Source of the DNA: RCC1774 sp050330855
GTDB taxonomy: Bacteria > Cyanobacteriota > Cyanobacteriia > Thermosynechococcales > Thermosynechococcaceae
NCBI GenBank assembly: GCA_050330855.1
Contig: JBHJNL010000057.1
Span: forward strand, 8,164 to 72,163
Length of the DNA stretch: 64,000 nt
Reading direction: 5' to 3'
This document shows, one piece after another, positions 34,360-44,300 of the stretch; position 1 is the stretch's first letter, and the number at the start of each line of letters is the position of its first letter. The notes beneath the pieces are model-generated. The model made no database searches. It worked only from the letters and a program-made list of their open reading frames with translations, and had not been told where the DNA came from. Made by a program: the position numbers and the translations under genes.

Positions 34360-35853
34360 TCATTCTGCTGGTTCAGGCTCAATCTGAGGCGCTGACTTCA
34401 GCGCTGCGACGATCGCATCGGCCACCCTTGACACGGGAATAATCTCAATATCAAGCTCTGGAAACGCTTGTCCCTTGGGAACGATCGCTTTCTTAAAACC
34501 CAGCTTCAACGCTTCCTTGAGGCGTAGCTCCATTTGCGACACCGATCGCACCTGTCCCCCTAAGCCCACTTCGCCAATAATCACCGTCAGCGGATCGACG
34601 AGGCGATCGCGAAAGCTAGCGGCAACTGCAATGGCAACTCCCAAATCAGCCGCAGGCTCTCCCACGTTCAGTCCGCCAGAAGACGCCACATAGGCATCTA
34701 GCTTAGAAAGCGGAATACCCAACCGTTTTTCTAACACCGCCAAAATCTGCAGCAGCCGGTTGTATTCTAGGCCCGTAGTCGAACGACGTGGTGAACTGTA
34801 GCTGGTGGGGCTGACTAATGCTTGGAGTTCAACAACAATGGGCCGTGTTCCTTCGCAGGCGACGATGGTGGCGGTACCGGGTGCAACTTCATCGCGATCG
34901 CCTAAAAACAGCTCGGAAGGGTTAGGAACTTCTCGCAAGCCTCGATCCATCATCTCGAAGACGCCTAACTCATGGGTCGCACCAAATCTATTTTTTACAG
35001 ATCGGAGCAGCCGATGATTGGCAAAGCGTTCGCCTTCAAAGTAGAGGACGGTATCAACTAAGTGCTCTAAAACTTTTGGACCTGCGATTGCACCTTCCTT
35101 CGTAACGTGGCCCACAATGAATAGCATGATGTTTTCTTGCTTGGCGAGCCGCATTAACGCTGAGGTGCATTCGCGCACCTGAGCTACAGAACCAGGGGAA
35201 GAGGTGAGGGTTGAAAAATAAAGGGCTTGGATGCTGTCGATGACGGCCACCTGGGGCTTGAGGGAGTCGAGTTCTTGGAGGATTGTTTCTAGATCGGTTT
35301 CGGGAAGTAAGTAGAGTTCGGAGTTTGGAGTTCGGAATTCGGAGTTGTGGGCGTTGAGTTTTGAGCTTGGGGCGTTTTCTGGATCTGCAGGCTGTACACC
35401 CAATCGTTGGGCGCGGAGCTTTACTTGCTGCCCTGATTCTTCGGCACAGACGTAGAGGACTCGCTGGGATTGGCTGAGCTGATTGACGATTTGCAGCAAT
35501 AGAGTGGATTTGCCGATGCCGGGGTCGCCGCCGACGAGAACTAGAGAGCCGGGGACGATGCCGCCACCGAGAACGCGATCGAGTTCGGTGTAGCCTGAGC
35601 TAAATCGCTGGGTGGGATGATCGGCAATTTGAGAGAGCGTTAAGGCTGAAATGGCTTCGGGTGGAGTTTGCGATCGCATCTTTTTCGTCGAGCGCTGATT
35701 CACAAGTCGCGCACCATCCGTCGTCGGCGTCGTCGGCGCAATCACTTGCTCTACAAGGGTATTCCAGGCGTGGCAGCTTGGGCATTTACCAAAATATTGC
35801 GGAGACGAGGCACCACAATCTTGACAAATAAACTGTGTGCGGGACTTAGCCAT
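34360..35853 (-). CDS. radA: DNA repair protein RadA (branch-migration ATPase)
   Basis: The 497-residue product has the N-terminal zinc finger (CQDCG..CPSC, residues 10-27), Walker A GGDPGIGKSTLLL (~108-120), the RadA-specific KNRFGATHELGVF motif, and a C-terminal Lon-like domain (SSGGLNVGEPAADLGVAIAVA). It processes recombination intermediates as a DnaB-like branch-migration helicase. Residues ~158-180 (SSKLNAHNSEFRTPNSEL) are absent from ordinary RadA. They come from a GAGTTC-type repeat at 35312-35346 plus flanking DNA read in frame. The insert lies in the linker between the LRAQRLGV helix and the YLLPETDLETIL strand and may be tolerated. The gene is divergent from rpaB. Confidence 0.95.
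   Translation of the reverse strand: MAKSRTQFICQDCGASSPQYFGKCPSCHAWNTLVEQVIAPTTPTTDGARLVNQRSTKKMRSQTPPEAISALTLSQIADHPTQRFSSGYTELDRVLGGGIVPGSLVLVGGDPGIGKSTLLLQIVNQLSQSQRVLYVCAEESGQQVKLRAQRLGVQPADPENAPSSKLNAHNSEFRTPNSELYLLPETDLETILQELDSLKPQVAVIDSIQALYFSTLTSSPGSVAQVRECTSALMRLAKQENIMLFIVGHVTKEGAIAGPKVLEHLVDTVLYFEGERFANHRLLRSVKNRFGATHELGVFEMMDRGLREVPNPSELFLGDRDEVAPGTATIVACEGTRPIVVELQALVSPTSYSSPRRSTTGLEYNRLLQILAVLEKRLGIPLSKLDAYVASSGGLNVGEPAADLGVAIAVAASFRDRLVDPLTVIIGEVGLGGQVRSVSQMELRLKEALKLGFKKAIVPKGQAFPELDIEIIPVSRVADAIVAALKSAPQIEPEPAE
35312..35346. repeat. GAGTTC-type short interspersed repeat inside radA
   Basis: The plus strand reads as successive GAGTT(C/T)GGA units. It resembles the repeat at 18710-18744, 16 kb away. 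It is a short intergenic-type cyanobacterial repeat that has landed inside a coding region without breaking the frame. Confidence 0.8.
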
Positions 35854-36013
35854 ACACTTTGCAATACAAAAATAAAATCTTAAATATTCCTGAAACGACT
35901 ATGCCGAGAGGGCTTTATCGTTTTTAACTGACATTAACGTCATGGTAACTTAGGGAAAGGAATATGAAAATTAACCATTCGATAAAACCTGAGATGAAGG
36001 AGTATTAACTACA

Positions 36014-36745
36014 TTGGATTCTAATAAGGAAAAAATACTCGTTGTTGACGATGAAGCCAGCATCCGCCGGATTCTGGAAACTCGTCTCTCTATGATTGGC
36101 TACGATGTCGTCACTGCTGCCGATGGTGAAGAAGCCATTGAGACTTTTCATGAGGCCATTCCCGATCTAGTTGTTTTAGATGTGATGATGCCCAAGCTAG
36201 ATGGCTATGGTGTCTGTCAAGAACTGCGTAAAGAGTCTGATATCCCCATCATTATGCTCACGGCGCTGGGTGACGTGGCCGATCGCATCACCGGTCTAGA
36301 GCTAGGGGCTGATGATTATGTCGTCAAGCCCTTCTCTCCCAAAGAGCTAGAGGCTCGCATTCGTTCTGTCCTTCGTCGCGTTGGCAAGAATGGTGCGCCC
36401 GGAATTCCTAGCTCTGGGGTCATTGGCGTTGCCAATCTCCGCATTGACACCAACAAGCGTCAGGTTTATAAGGGCGACGAGCGGATCCGGCTGACGGGTA
36501 TGGAATTTAGTTTACTAGAGCTGCTGGTGAGTCGCTCTGGCGAAGCTTTCTCTCGCTCAGAAATCTTGCAAGAGGTTTGGGGCTATACTCCAGAGCGTCA
36601 CGTCGATACTCGTGTGGTCGATGTGCATATCTCACGACTACGGGCCAAACTAGAAGAAGACCCCAGCAATCCTGAGCTGATTCTGACCGCGCGCGGGACG
36701 GGGTATCTGTTTCAGCGAATTGTTGAAGCTGGTGAAATCGGGTAG
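36014..36745 (+). CDS. rpaB: Response regulator RpaB (OmpR type)
   Basis: This essential high-light/redox response regulator of cyanobacteria acts with sensor kinase NblS. The 243-residue protein has a receiver domain (VVDDEASIRRILETRLSMIGY, phosphoacceptor Asp in LVVLDVMMPKLDGYGV, KPFSPKELEAR) and a winged-helix DNA-binding domain (RLTGMEFSLLELLVSRSGEAFSRSEILQEVWGY, RVVDVHISRLRAKLE). The conserved PSSGVI linker and near-identity to known RpaB make the assignment firm. Translation starts at TTG (36014). No ATG precedes the conserved KEKILVVDDE. radA lies divergently upstream, a common cyanobacterial neighbour. HLR1-like sites are seen before psbA at the right end of this window. Confidence 0.96.
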   Translation: MDSNKEKILVVDDEASIRRILETRLSMIGYDVVTAADGEEAIETFHEAIPDLVVLDVMMPKLDGYGVCQELRKESDIPIIMLTALGDVADRITGLELGADDYVVKPFSPKELEARIRSVLRRVGKNGAPGIPSSGVIGVANLRIDTNKRQVYKGDERIRLTGMEFSLLELLVSRSGEAFSRSEILQEVWGYTPERHVDTRVVDVHISRLRAKLEEDPSNPELILTARGTGYLFQRIVEAGEIG

Positions 36746-36897
36746 CACATCAAAACTTTAATCAGTTTGCTTATTGATGTAGATTTGCATCACGAAGCCA
36801 TACTTATCAGTTCAGCTCTGCTTCAGAAAATGGCGGTTGAGATGAAGGTTTTGCTATTGGTTGCGATATCCTAGGGCAAGCGGAGTTTAGCCTATCT

Positions 36898-37833
36898 TTG
36901 AGTTTGTTCTTTAGCATCGTCATTCCCACCTATAATCGCCTGCCGATTCTACAAAAGTGCTTAAAAGCATTGGTCAATCAGGATCTACAGGCTGAGCATC
37001 GCTACGAAGTCGTTGTGGTTGACGATGGCTCAACCGATGGAACCGTGGAATGGCTACTTCATCAGAGGCCCTCAGTGCAGCTCTATGAACAGGCTCATCA
37101 GGGGGCTGCTGCGGCTCGAAACCTTGGGGTCAAAAACGCGAAAGGCGACACCATTATTTTTATTGACAGTGATTTAGTGGTCACTGATGTTTTTCTGTCT
37201 GCCCATGCAGAGGCACTCACCACCGCTCAGGCGCGATTAAAGCATGGTCGCATTTTTACCTATGGGCGGGTGATTAATACCTGCAACTTTGATGACCCAA
37301 CCACTGAACCCTATACCCTGACGGATTTTTCTGCCGCCTACTTTGCAACAGGGAATGTTGCGATCGCTCGGCACTGGCTCGAAGAAGCGGGTCTTTTTGA
37401 CGAACAGTTTCAGCAATATGGCTGGGAAGATCTGGAGCTAGGCGTCCGACTTAAAAAGTGGGGTCTGAAGCTGGTCAAAGCACCAGAAGCGGTGGGGTAT
37501 CATTGGCATCCCCCCTTTGCCTTGAGTGATATTCCAGGGCTAATTGACCAAGAGATGCAGCGGGGCCGCATGGGGCTACTGTTTTATCAAAAACATCCCA
37601 GTTGGAATGTCCGCATGATGATTCAGATGACCTGGATTCACCAGTTGCTATGGGGTGGCCTCACCATTGGGGGCAGATTAAATGAAAAGACCTTGGCACC
37701 CGTGCTGCAGTGGCTTATCGATCAAGGTAAATCGCAATTGGCGTTGGAAGTCGCGCGTATTTTTCTGAATTGGTACAACTTGAAAGGCCTGTATGCGGCG
37801 AAGGCACAATTAGAAGAGTCGGCGTTGAGCTGA
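36898..37833 (+). CDS. Family 2 glycosyltransferase
   Basis: The 311-residue cytosolic protein has a GT-A fold: FSIVIPTYNRLPILQKCLKAL at the start, VVVDDGSTDGTVEWL, IFIDSDLVV as the metal-binding DxD-type motif, and GWEDLELGVRLKKWG as the acceptor-side E/D motif. The start is TTG at 36898, because no ATG fits before the conserved first strand. It follows rpaB by ~150 bp, in the same direction, with a weak inverted repeat between. The sugar and acceptor are unknown. Exopolysaccharide or glycolipid synthesis is likely. Confidence 0.88.
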   Translation: MSLFFSIVIPTYNRLPILQKCLKALVNQDLQAEHRYEVVVVDDGSTDGTVEWLLHQRPSVQLYEQAHQGAAAARNLGVKNAKGDTIIFIDSDLVVTDVFLSAHAEALTTAQARLKHGRIFTYGRVINTCNFDDPTTEPYTLTDFSAAYFATGNVAIARHWLEEAGLFDEQFQQYGWEDLELGVRLKKWGLKLVKAPEAVGYHWHPPFALSDIPGLIDQEMQRGRMGLLFYQKHPSWNVRMMIQMTWIHQLLWGGLTIGGRLNEKTLAPVLQWLIDQGKSQLALEVARIFLNWYNLKGLYAAKAQLEESALS

Positions 37834-37952
37834 GTGTCTATAGGGACGATTTAGAAAGGCAAAAGCGTCTCTTTGCAGCCTTGAGTCGCCAAAAGCCTGA
37901 AAAGGATACTGCTCAATCTAAAGAGATCTGCTATGATTGGATCTGCTCACTT

Positions 37953-38041
37953 GGAGAGGTGGCTGAGCGGTTGAAAGCGGCTCCCTGCTAAGGAGTTATG
38001 GGGATTAAACCTCATCGAGGGTTCGAATCCCTCCCTCTCCG
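37953..38041 (+). tRNA. trnS-GCU: tRNA-Ser (anticodon GCU)
   Basis: Acceptor stem GGAGAGG / CCTCTCC, D-arm GGCTGAGCGGTTGAAAGCGG, anticodon stem-loop CTCCCTGCTAAGGAG with GCT anticodon, a long variable arm, and T-arm GAGGGTTCGAATCCCTC. Discriminator G. The CCA end is not encoded, so it must be added enzymatically. It lies 47 bp upstream of rpmB. Confidence 0.97.
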
Positions 38042-38087
38042 TTTGTTGCACAGAATACTGCAAGGCTTTTAAATAGGACGATTTACA

Positions 38088-38324
38088 ATGGGCCGCAAAT
38101 GTCAGCTAACGGGTAAAAAGGCAAACAATGCCTATGCCGTATCTCACTCCCACCGCCGCACTAAAAAGCTGCAGGAAGCTAATCTGCAGTCTAAGCGGGT
38201 ATGGTGGCCCCAGGGTAAGCGCTGGGTCAAGCTAAAGATATCGACGAAAGCCATTAAAACCCTTGAAAAGAAGGGTCTGAGCGCCTTTGCTAGAGAAGCT
38301 GGAATTAATCTAGCTCACTTCTAG
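38088..38324 (+). CDS. rpmB: 50S ribosomal protein L28
   Basis: The 78-residue product starts GRKCQLTGKKANNAYAVSHSHRRTKK, the standard L28 N-terminus, and ends with the family's basic helix KISTKAIKTLEKKGLSAFAREAGIN. It is the usual length for bacterial/chloroplast L28. A clear intrinsic terminator follows. tRNA-Ser lies directly upstream and could share a transcript. Confidence 0.98.
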   Translation: MGRKCQLTGKKANNAYAVSHSHRRTKKLQEANLQSKRVWWPQGKRWVKLKISTKAIKTLEKKGLSAFAREAGINLAHF

Positions 38325-38368
38325 ACCGTCACAGCTCTAGAAGTGAGTTCGTTTTTGACTTCATCGAT

Positions 38369-38398
38369 ATCCGCTTGGAGACTTCCAGGCGGATTTTT
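38369..38398 (+). terminator. Intrinsic terminator after rpmB
   Basis: An 11-bp stem with one G-T wobble (ATCCGCTTGGA / TCCAGGCGGAT) and a four-base GACT loop, followed by a T run, lies 45 bp after the rpmB stop. Confidence 0.9.
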
Positions 38399-38428
38399 GT
38401 GTCGTTGGAGCAACCCTAACGGAAAGGG

Positions 38429-38914
38429 CTAGGCTTTAACCAACACCACATCACCTTCAATTTTGGCTTCAAATAACTTCAGCGGCTTATCCGCCGGTCC
38501 TGTGACGACGCTGCCGTCTGGCTTGAATTTAGAGCCGTGGCAGGGACACAGTAAAACGCCATCATTTTTGTTCCAATCGGAGATACAACCGTTGTGAGTG
38601 CACTTAGCATCGAGGGCTACGATGGCGTCAGCCTTGGTCGGGTCTCGGAATACTGCGAGGGGGCCAGCACTGAAGTTTTTATCGGTGATAGAGCCATTGG
38701 CGTCTAGATCGGCAACGGTGCCCACTTCAAAAAATCCATCAGGTCGCTCTTTGATGGAGCCAGGGGGCGGTGGTGGTGGTGGTGCATCGGCTGCTGGGGC
38801 ATCGGTCGGGGCATCGGCGGTAGGGGTGTCAGAAGAACAGGCTGCGATCGCAACTGGCAAACTACTCACAATAGCCCCTAGGCCCACCCAAGACATAAAC
38901 GTTCGACGGTCCAT
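38429..38914 (-). CDS. Rieske [2Fe-2S] lipoprotein, Tat-type signal
   Basis: The 161-residue protein begins with a twin-arginine-like signal (DRRTFMSWVGLGAIVSSLPVAIAAC) whose end AIAAC also fits a lipobox, so it may be a lipid-anchored periplasmic protein. A Pro/Ala/Asp-rich linker follows. The Rieske domain carries both ligand boxes, CTHNGC (~103-108) and CPCHGSKF (~123-130). It is not the b6f PetC, which has a transmembrane anchor and different flanks. Single-domain Rieske lipoproteins of this type are frequent in cyanobacteria, and their redox partners are unknown. Confidence 0.9.
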   Translation of the reverse strand: MDRRTFMSWVGLGAIVSSLPVAIAACSSDTPTADAPTDAPAADAPPPPPPPGSIKERPDGFFEVGTVADLDANGSITDKNFSAGPLAVFRDPTKADAIVALDAKCTHNGCISDWNKNDGVLLCPCHGSKFKPDGSVVTGPADKPLKLFEAKIEGDVVLVKA

Positions 38915-39061
38915 GCGATATTCTCCAATCTTTTAGACTGCTGGGGATATTATGCCTGATCTAATCGATCTAGACTGGTTTAGAGCCATTCTCTGCAGAA
39001 CTGATGCACCAAAACGGCATTGGCAGGGACGGCTCTGCTGTTTTGCCCTCATAAGGAAAAA

Positions 39062-39760
39062 ATGCGCGTTATTGCGGTCCTCTTAGCCCTGGTTTTTTCA
39101 TTCTTATCATCCCCTTTGCAAGCTGAAGCGGCCTCTTTAGAGACGCAGGTGCTGCAAATTATTCGCGATCACCCTGAGGCGATTCTTGAGTCGGTGCAGT
39201 CCTATGAGGTGAAGCAGCGACAGGCACGGCAGCAAGAGCAGCAGGTAGCCCTTCAGCAGATTCCCCCTGAGACACTGGTAGGAGCCTCGCCAGTTCAAGG
39301 CGCTGCTAACAAGACCTTGCTGATCGAATTTTCTGACTTTGAATGTCCGTTCTGTGCGGATGCGGCCCAAGATGTCCGTCAGTTTGTAGAGCAGCACCCT
39401 AAGCAAGTCACGTTTGTGTATAAGCATTTCCCGCTGACGCGTATTCATGATCAGGCTCAGTCAGCGGCCCAGGCCGCATGGGCGGCTCAGCAGCAGGGGC
39501 AATTTTGGGCCTATCATGATGCCCTGTTTGCAAAACAGGATCAGTTGGGGGAGTCTCGCTATGTTGAGATTGCCCAACAGCTTCGATTGGATGTGAAGCA
39601 ATTTAATCGCGATCGCAACAGTCCTGAAGCAGTAGCAGTTATCGAAGCTGATCTGGCTCTGGGAGAACAGGTTGGTATTGGTGGCACTCCATTTTTTGTC
39701 TTGGGTGATCAGGTGCTAGATTTACCCCTCGATCCGATTGCGATGGAGAAGTTGCTTTAG
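39062..39760 (+). CDS. DsbA-family thiol:disulfide oxidoreductase, exported
   Basis: The 232-residue product starts at the ATG at 39062 (MRVIAVLLALVFSF), which gives a good Sec signal peptide ending near QAEAAS. The thioredoxin-fold DsbA domain has the active site CPFC in IEFSDFECPFCADAAQDV. It has the family motifs FVYKHFPLTRIHDQAQSAAQAAWAAQQQGQFWAYHDALF and the cis-Pro loop IGGTPFFV. It should act in periplasmic/lumenal disulfide formation or isomerisation. The upstream frame from 39020 is less plausible. Confidence 0.92.
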   Translation: MRVIAVLLALVFSFLSSPLQAEAASLETQVLQIIRDHPEAILESVQSYEVKQRQARQQEQQVALQQIPPETLVGASPVQGAANKTLLIEFSDFECPFCADAAQDVRQFVEQHPKQVTFVYKHFPLTRIHDQAQSAAQAAWAAQQQGQFWAYHDALFAKQDQLGESRYVEIAQQLRLDVKQFNRDRNSPEAVAVIEADLALGEQVGIGGTPFFVLGDQVLDLPLDPIAMEKLL

Positions 39761-40010
39761 GCTGCTGGATCTCTTCGTTGAGGACTTTGGGGCGCTTGCA
39801 TCGAGTGTGCCGGGTAAACGCCTGAATCATTGGATACAAAGGAAATTCACTTTCTAAATCTCTGTAGACATGGACTAAAATTCAGTCGTGTTCCTTGTCG
39901 GGCAATGCTTTTAGGGTATCGAGACTGAGTTTCTATCTCGGAATATTGTTTGAATTTAGATTGAAGACAGGCAGTGTTAATTTATGTATAGCTATCGTAC
40001 TTAAAGCTAT

Positions 40011-40487
40011 TCACCTCTTGTTGACCCCCACCAGAATCAGACTGCCCCCAACCACCGTCGATAAAATCAACAGCCAAGGTGAAATCATTGGCCCCAAGCT
40101 GGTGCTCAAGAGAATCAGAGAACCCACGAGAATGGGGAATAACCGGTGAGAAGGGTTACCGATATCCGTCGAAAATCCAGCCGCTTTCCAGGCTAGTAGC
40201 CCACCTTGGAGATGAGTTGCCTGGGTAAACCCGGCCTCAAACATTTTCTGAGCGGCCTGGGCTGAGCGCCTGCCAGATTGACATTGCAAAACAACCCGCT
40301 GAGTGGTCGGCTGAGAAATTTTAGCCGGATCAAAGTTAGACAGCGGCATCAGTTTAGCGCCCGGAATATGCTCTTGGGCGAACTCTTTTGGCTCCCTAAC
40401 ATCCAACAGCAAAGCTTTGTGCTGGTCCATCCATTGCTTGAGTAGTAGGGGTGTAATGTCTTGCAGGTGATGCGTTGCGGTAGTCAT
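40011..40487 (-). CDS. Rhodanese with two C-terminal membrane helices
   Basis: The 158-residue protein has an N-terminal rhodanese domain (LLLDVREPKEFAQEHIPGAKLMPL) with active-site loop LQCQSGRRS (catalytic Cys followed by the QSGRRS loop). The last ~45 residues form a DUF2892-like membrane hairpin, as in YgaP. It follows the persulfide dioxygenase gene by 18 bp on the same strand. Together they would turn persulfide into sulfite and thiosulfate, detoxifying sulfide. Confidence 0.9.
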   Translation of the reverse strand: MTTATHHLQDITPLLLKQWMDQHKALLLDVREPKEFAQEHIPGAKLMPLSNFDPAKISQPTTQRVVLQCQSGRRSAQAAQKMFEAGFTQATHLQGGLLAWKAAGFSTDIGNPSHRLFPILVGSLILLSTSLGPMISPWLLILSTVVGGSLILVGVNKR

Positions 40488-40505
40488 AACCTAACCTCCT
40501 TGTCT

Positions 40506-41237
40506 CTAAACTGATCCAACAGCAACGGCTCGACCACATTGTTCGTTTGCAGGGACCGCCTCCATCATTTTTTTGGGATTGGCAAGGTCGAGATTGTTCA
40601 TGAACTCAATGAAGGTGTTGCGATCGCGTCCCTTAAACCGAGGATTCCACTGCTGCTCTTCTGCAATCGTAGAAACCGTCTGACCGTGATAGTCATGACC
40701 GGGATAGACGAGGGTGGCAAGGGGCAACGTAAACAATTTGTGTGTGACCGAGTCGTAGAGCATCCCAGCGTCACCGCTCTGGAAATCGGTGCGACCGCAG
40801 CCGCGAATAAGAAGGGCATCGCCCGTGAGAACGCGATCTCCATTCACCAGATACGCATTATGGCTATCGGTATGACCTGGAGTTGCAATGGTTTTAATTA
40901 AGATTTCGCCCAGAGTCAAGAGTTCACCATCTTGCAAATAGTGATCCGCGCAGATGGCATGGGCATGTTCGGGGACAATCCCCAGGCATCCCGTCCTTTG
41001 CTGAAGCTGGTTCGTTCCTGTAATATGATCGGCGTGAATGTGGGTCTCTAAGCAATACCGGAGTGTTAAGCCCAGCTCTTTCAGGAGTTTTAGATCGCGT
41101 TCCACTTGCTCCAGCACTGGATCAACTAACAAAGCTTTATGGATTCTTAGATCTGCAATGAGATAAGTATAGGTACTTGATTCTTGATCGTAGAGCTGTC
41201 GGAATATAATATCCTGGCTCCATAGGTTCCTTTTCAT
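40506..41237 (-). CDS. Persulfide dioxygenase-like MBL-fold protein (ETHE1-like)
   Basis: The 243-residue protein has the metallo-beta-lactamase motif THIHADH, the downstream TPGHTDSHNAYLV and GDALLIRGCGRTDFQSGD, and YPGHDYHGQTVSTIAEEQQWNPR. The GCGRTDFQ motif is typical of ETHE1/PDO enzymes that oxidise glutathione persulfide to sulfite using a single iron. The paired rhodanese gene downstream supports this. The divergent upstream side faces the nifJ stop with only ~80 bp between, so a promoter may lie in that gap. Confidence 0.9.
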   Translation of the reverse strand: MKRNLWSQDIIFRQLYDQESSTYTYLIADLRIHKALLVDPVLEQVERDLKLLKELGLTLRYCLETHIHADHITGTNQLQQRTGCLGIVPEHAHAICADHYLQDGELLTLGEILIKTIATPGHTDSHNAYLVNGDRVLTGDALLIRGCGRTDFQSGDAGMLYDSVTHKLFTLPLATLVYPGHDYHGQTVSTIAEEQQWNPRFKGRDRNTFIEFMNNLDLANPKKMMEAVPANEQCGRAVAVGSV

Positions 41238-41316
41238 AACAACCTCCTGAATATCAGTTTAGATTTCATGGATTTACCCTCCGATTTCGGATTGGTATGA
41301 CCGAGGTTTACCGTCG

Positions 41317-44300
41317 TTAGGGGTGGCCTAATGGGGGTCGGGCCGCTAGATATTGATACAGTTGCCAGCGGGTATTCACGTCATGCTGTGCCTCTTCTAA
41401 TAGCTGCTGTGCGGCTTCGGGCTGGCTTCTCGTCAGCATTTTGAATCGGTTCTCGCTGTACATCGACTGGGTAACGGGAACTTTAGGGATGCGCGAATCT
41501 AGCACCAGTGGGTTTTTGCCTTGGGCGACCCGCCTGGGGTCGTGGCGGTATAGAAGCCAGCGGCCCGCTTCCACCAGAGATTTTTGATGGTGCATGGCCG
41601 TGGACATATTGATGCCGTGGGCGATGCAGTGGGAGTAGGCAATGATCAGGGATGGCCCCTCATAGGATTCAGCTTCTAGAAAGGCTTTGAGGGTATGTTC
41701 GTCTCTAGCCCCCATGGCGACACTGGCAACGTAGACATCGCCGTAGGTCATGGCCATGAGGCCCAGATCTTTCTTCGGGGCAGACTTTCCCCCGGCTGCG
41801 AACTTCGCCACTGCAGCTCTTGGCGTCGCCTTCGACATTTGTCCGCCGGTGTTGGAATAGACCTCAGTATCGAGCACCAGAATATTAATGTTGCGGCCAC
41901 TGGCAAGTACATGATCAAGGCCGCCATAGCCAATGTCGTAGGCCCAGCCATCGCCGCCGATAATCCAGACGCTCTTTTTAACCAGATAGTCTGCCACTGC
42001 CCTGAGCTGCTGCACCTTGGCCTTCAGAGAAAGACCGTCCCCGAAACTGGCGTGATTCTCAATATGGTGCTCAATATCGATGAGCCACTGCTTGAGGATG
42101 CTTATCTGCTGACGTTGTGCTGCGATATCTGCCTCGTCGTTTTGGGGCGCGTTGAGAATAGTGTCAGCGAGAAACTGAATATAGTCTTGCTCGATTTCGA
42201 CCTCAGCCGCGACCTGCTGGAGCAGTTCTCTCGCCAGTTCAGTTTGCTTATCAATGGAGACTCTAAAGCCCAAGCCAAATTCCGCATTGTCTTCAAACAG
42301 TGAATTTGACCAAGCAGGGCCGCGTCCCTCTGCATTGTGGGACCAAGGCGTGGTGGGCAAGTTGCCGCCATAAATAGAGGAGCAGCCGGTGGCATTGGCG
42401 ACCACAAGGCGATCGCCAAACAGTTGCGTTACCAGTTTGATATAGGGTGTTTCGCCGCAGCCTGCACAGGCTCCCGAGAACTCAAAGAGGGGTTCCTGCA
42501 TCTGCTGCTGATTGATTTTGTGCAGGTTCAGCGACTGACGATCTGGGTTGGGCAAGTCTAAGAAGAAATCCCAGTTCTGACGCTCTGTTTCTCGTAGAGG
42601 GCGCTGGGGTGCCATATTGATGGCTTTCAAGCGAGGCATAGCTTTATTCTTGGCGGGACAGACATCCACGCAAATCCCGCAGCCGGTGCAGTCTTCGGCG
42701 GCTACCTGAATCGTGAACTTGAGATCGGTCCAGGCATGATCGCGGGCCTCTGCACTTTTGAAGGTTTTGGGGGCTTGTTCGAGCTGCTGCGGCTCATAAA
42801 CCTTGCTGCGAATGACGCTATGGGGGCAGACCATGACACATTTACCGCACTGAACGCAGACATCCGGGTCCCAAACGGGGATATCTTGAGCGATGTTTCG
42901 TTTTTCCCACTTCGTGGTTCCGGTGGGATAGGTGCCATCGGCAGGGAGAGCGCTGACAGGGAGGCTATCGCCTTCGCGCTGGATCATGCAGCCAAGCACT
43001 TCGCGGACAAATTGCGGGGCGGTGTCGGGAATGGTTGATTTGCGTCCGTTGCTTTTCGCTACGCTGCTCGGTTCGCCGATGGGGACTTCAAACAGTTGCT
43101 CTAGGGTGGCATCGACGGCTTTGAGGTTCATCTGGACAATCTCTTCGCCTTTTTTGCCGTAGGTTTTGCGAATGGCTTGTTTGATATTTGCGATCGCATC
43201 TTCTCTCTTCAAAATTCCAGACAAAGCAAAGAAACACACCTGCATAACGGTGTTGATCCGTCCGCCCATCCCAGCAGCGCGAGCGACCTGATTGGCGTTA
43301 ATGCTGAACAGTTTTAGATGTTTCTGATTGATTTGCTGCTGAACCTGGGCGGGTAAGTGTTCCCATACCTCTGCCGAAGGGTAAGGACTATTCAGTAAGA
43401 CAGTTGCTTCCGGCTGTGCGGCTTTCAGGACATTGAGCTTATCGAGAAAGTCCCACTGATGGCAGGCGACAAAGTTGGCCTGTTCGATTAGATAGGTGGC
43501 GCGAATGGGTTCAGATCCAAATCGGAGGTGAGAGACAGTGACTGAGCCGGATTTTTTGGAATCGTAGACGAAGTAGCCTTGAGCATAATTATCGGTTTGT
43601 TCGCCAATAATTTTGATTGTGTTTTTATTAGCTCCTACGGTTCCGTCTGAGCCGAGGCCGTAGAAGATAGCCCGCACGACTTGCTCTGATTCTGTTGAGA
43701 AGGTCGGATCGTAGTCGAGGCTGGTGTGGGAAACGTCGTCGTTAATGCCGATGGTGAAGTGATTTTTAGGTTGGTCAGCCGCGAGGTTATCGAAGATGCC
43801 TTTGACCATTGCAGGGGTGAATTCTTTGGAGGAGAGGCCGTAGCGTCCGCCGATAACAAGGGGGAAAGTTTGGAATTTTGTTCGCGCAGCGTCTCCGTAG
43901 GAGATATTTTGGGTTTTGAGTTGGGAATTGGGAGATGGGGAGGTGGGGGGATGGGGGGAGTAGTGTTCTGCGAGGGTTGAGAGGACATCGAGATAAAGGG
44001 GTTCGCCGAGGCTGCCGGGTTCTTTGGTGCGATCTAGAACTGTGATCGCTTTCGTCTTGCTCGGTAATGCGGCAATGAAGCGTTCGACATCCCAAGGGCG
44101 ATAGAGGCGTACTTTAATGACGCCGACTTTGGCACCCTGAGCATTGAGGGCATCGACGGTTTCGTGGACGGTTTCGCAACCCGACCCCATGAGAACGATG
44201 ATCCGTTCGGCGTCTGGGTCGCCGTGATATTCGTAGAGCTGATATTGTCGCCCGGTGAGTTGGGCAAATTGATCCATCACTTTTTGAGTTAGCGCTGGGC

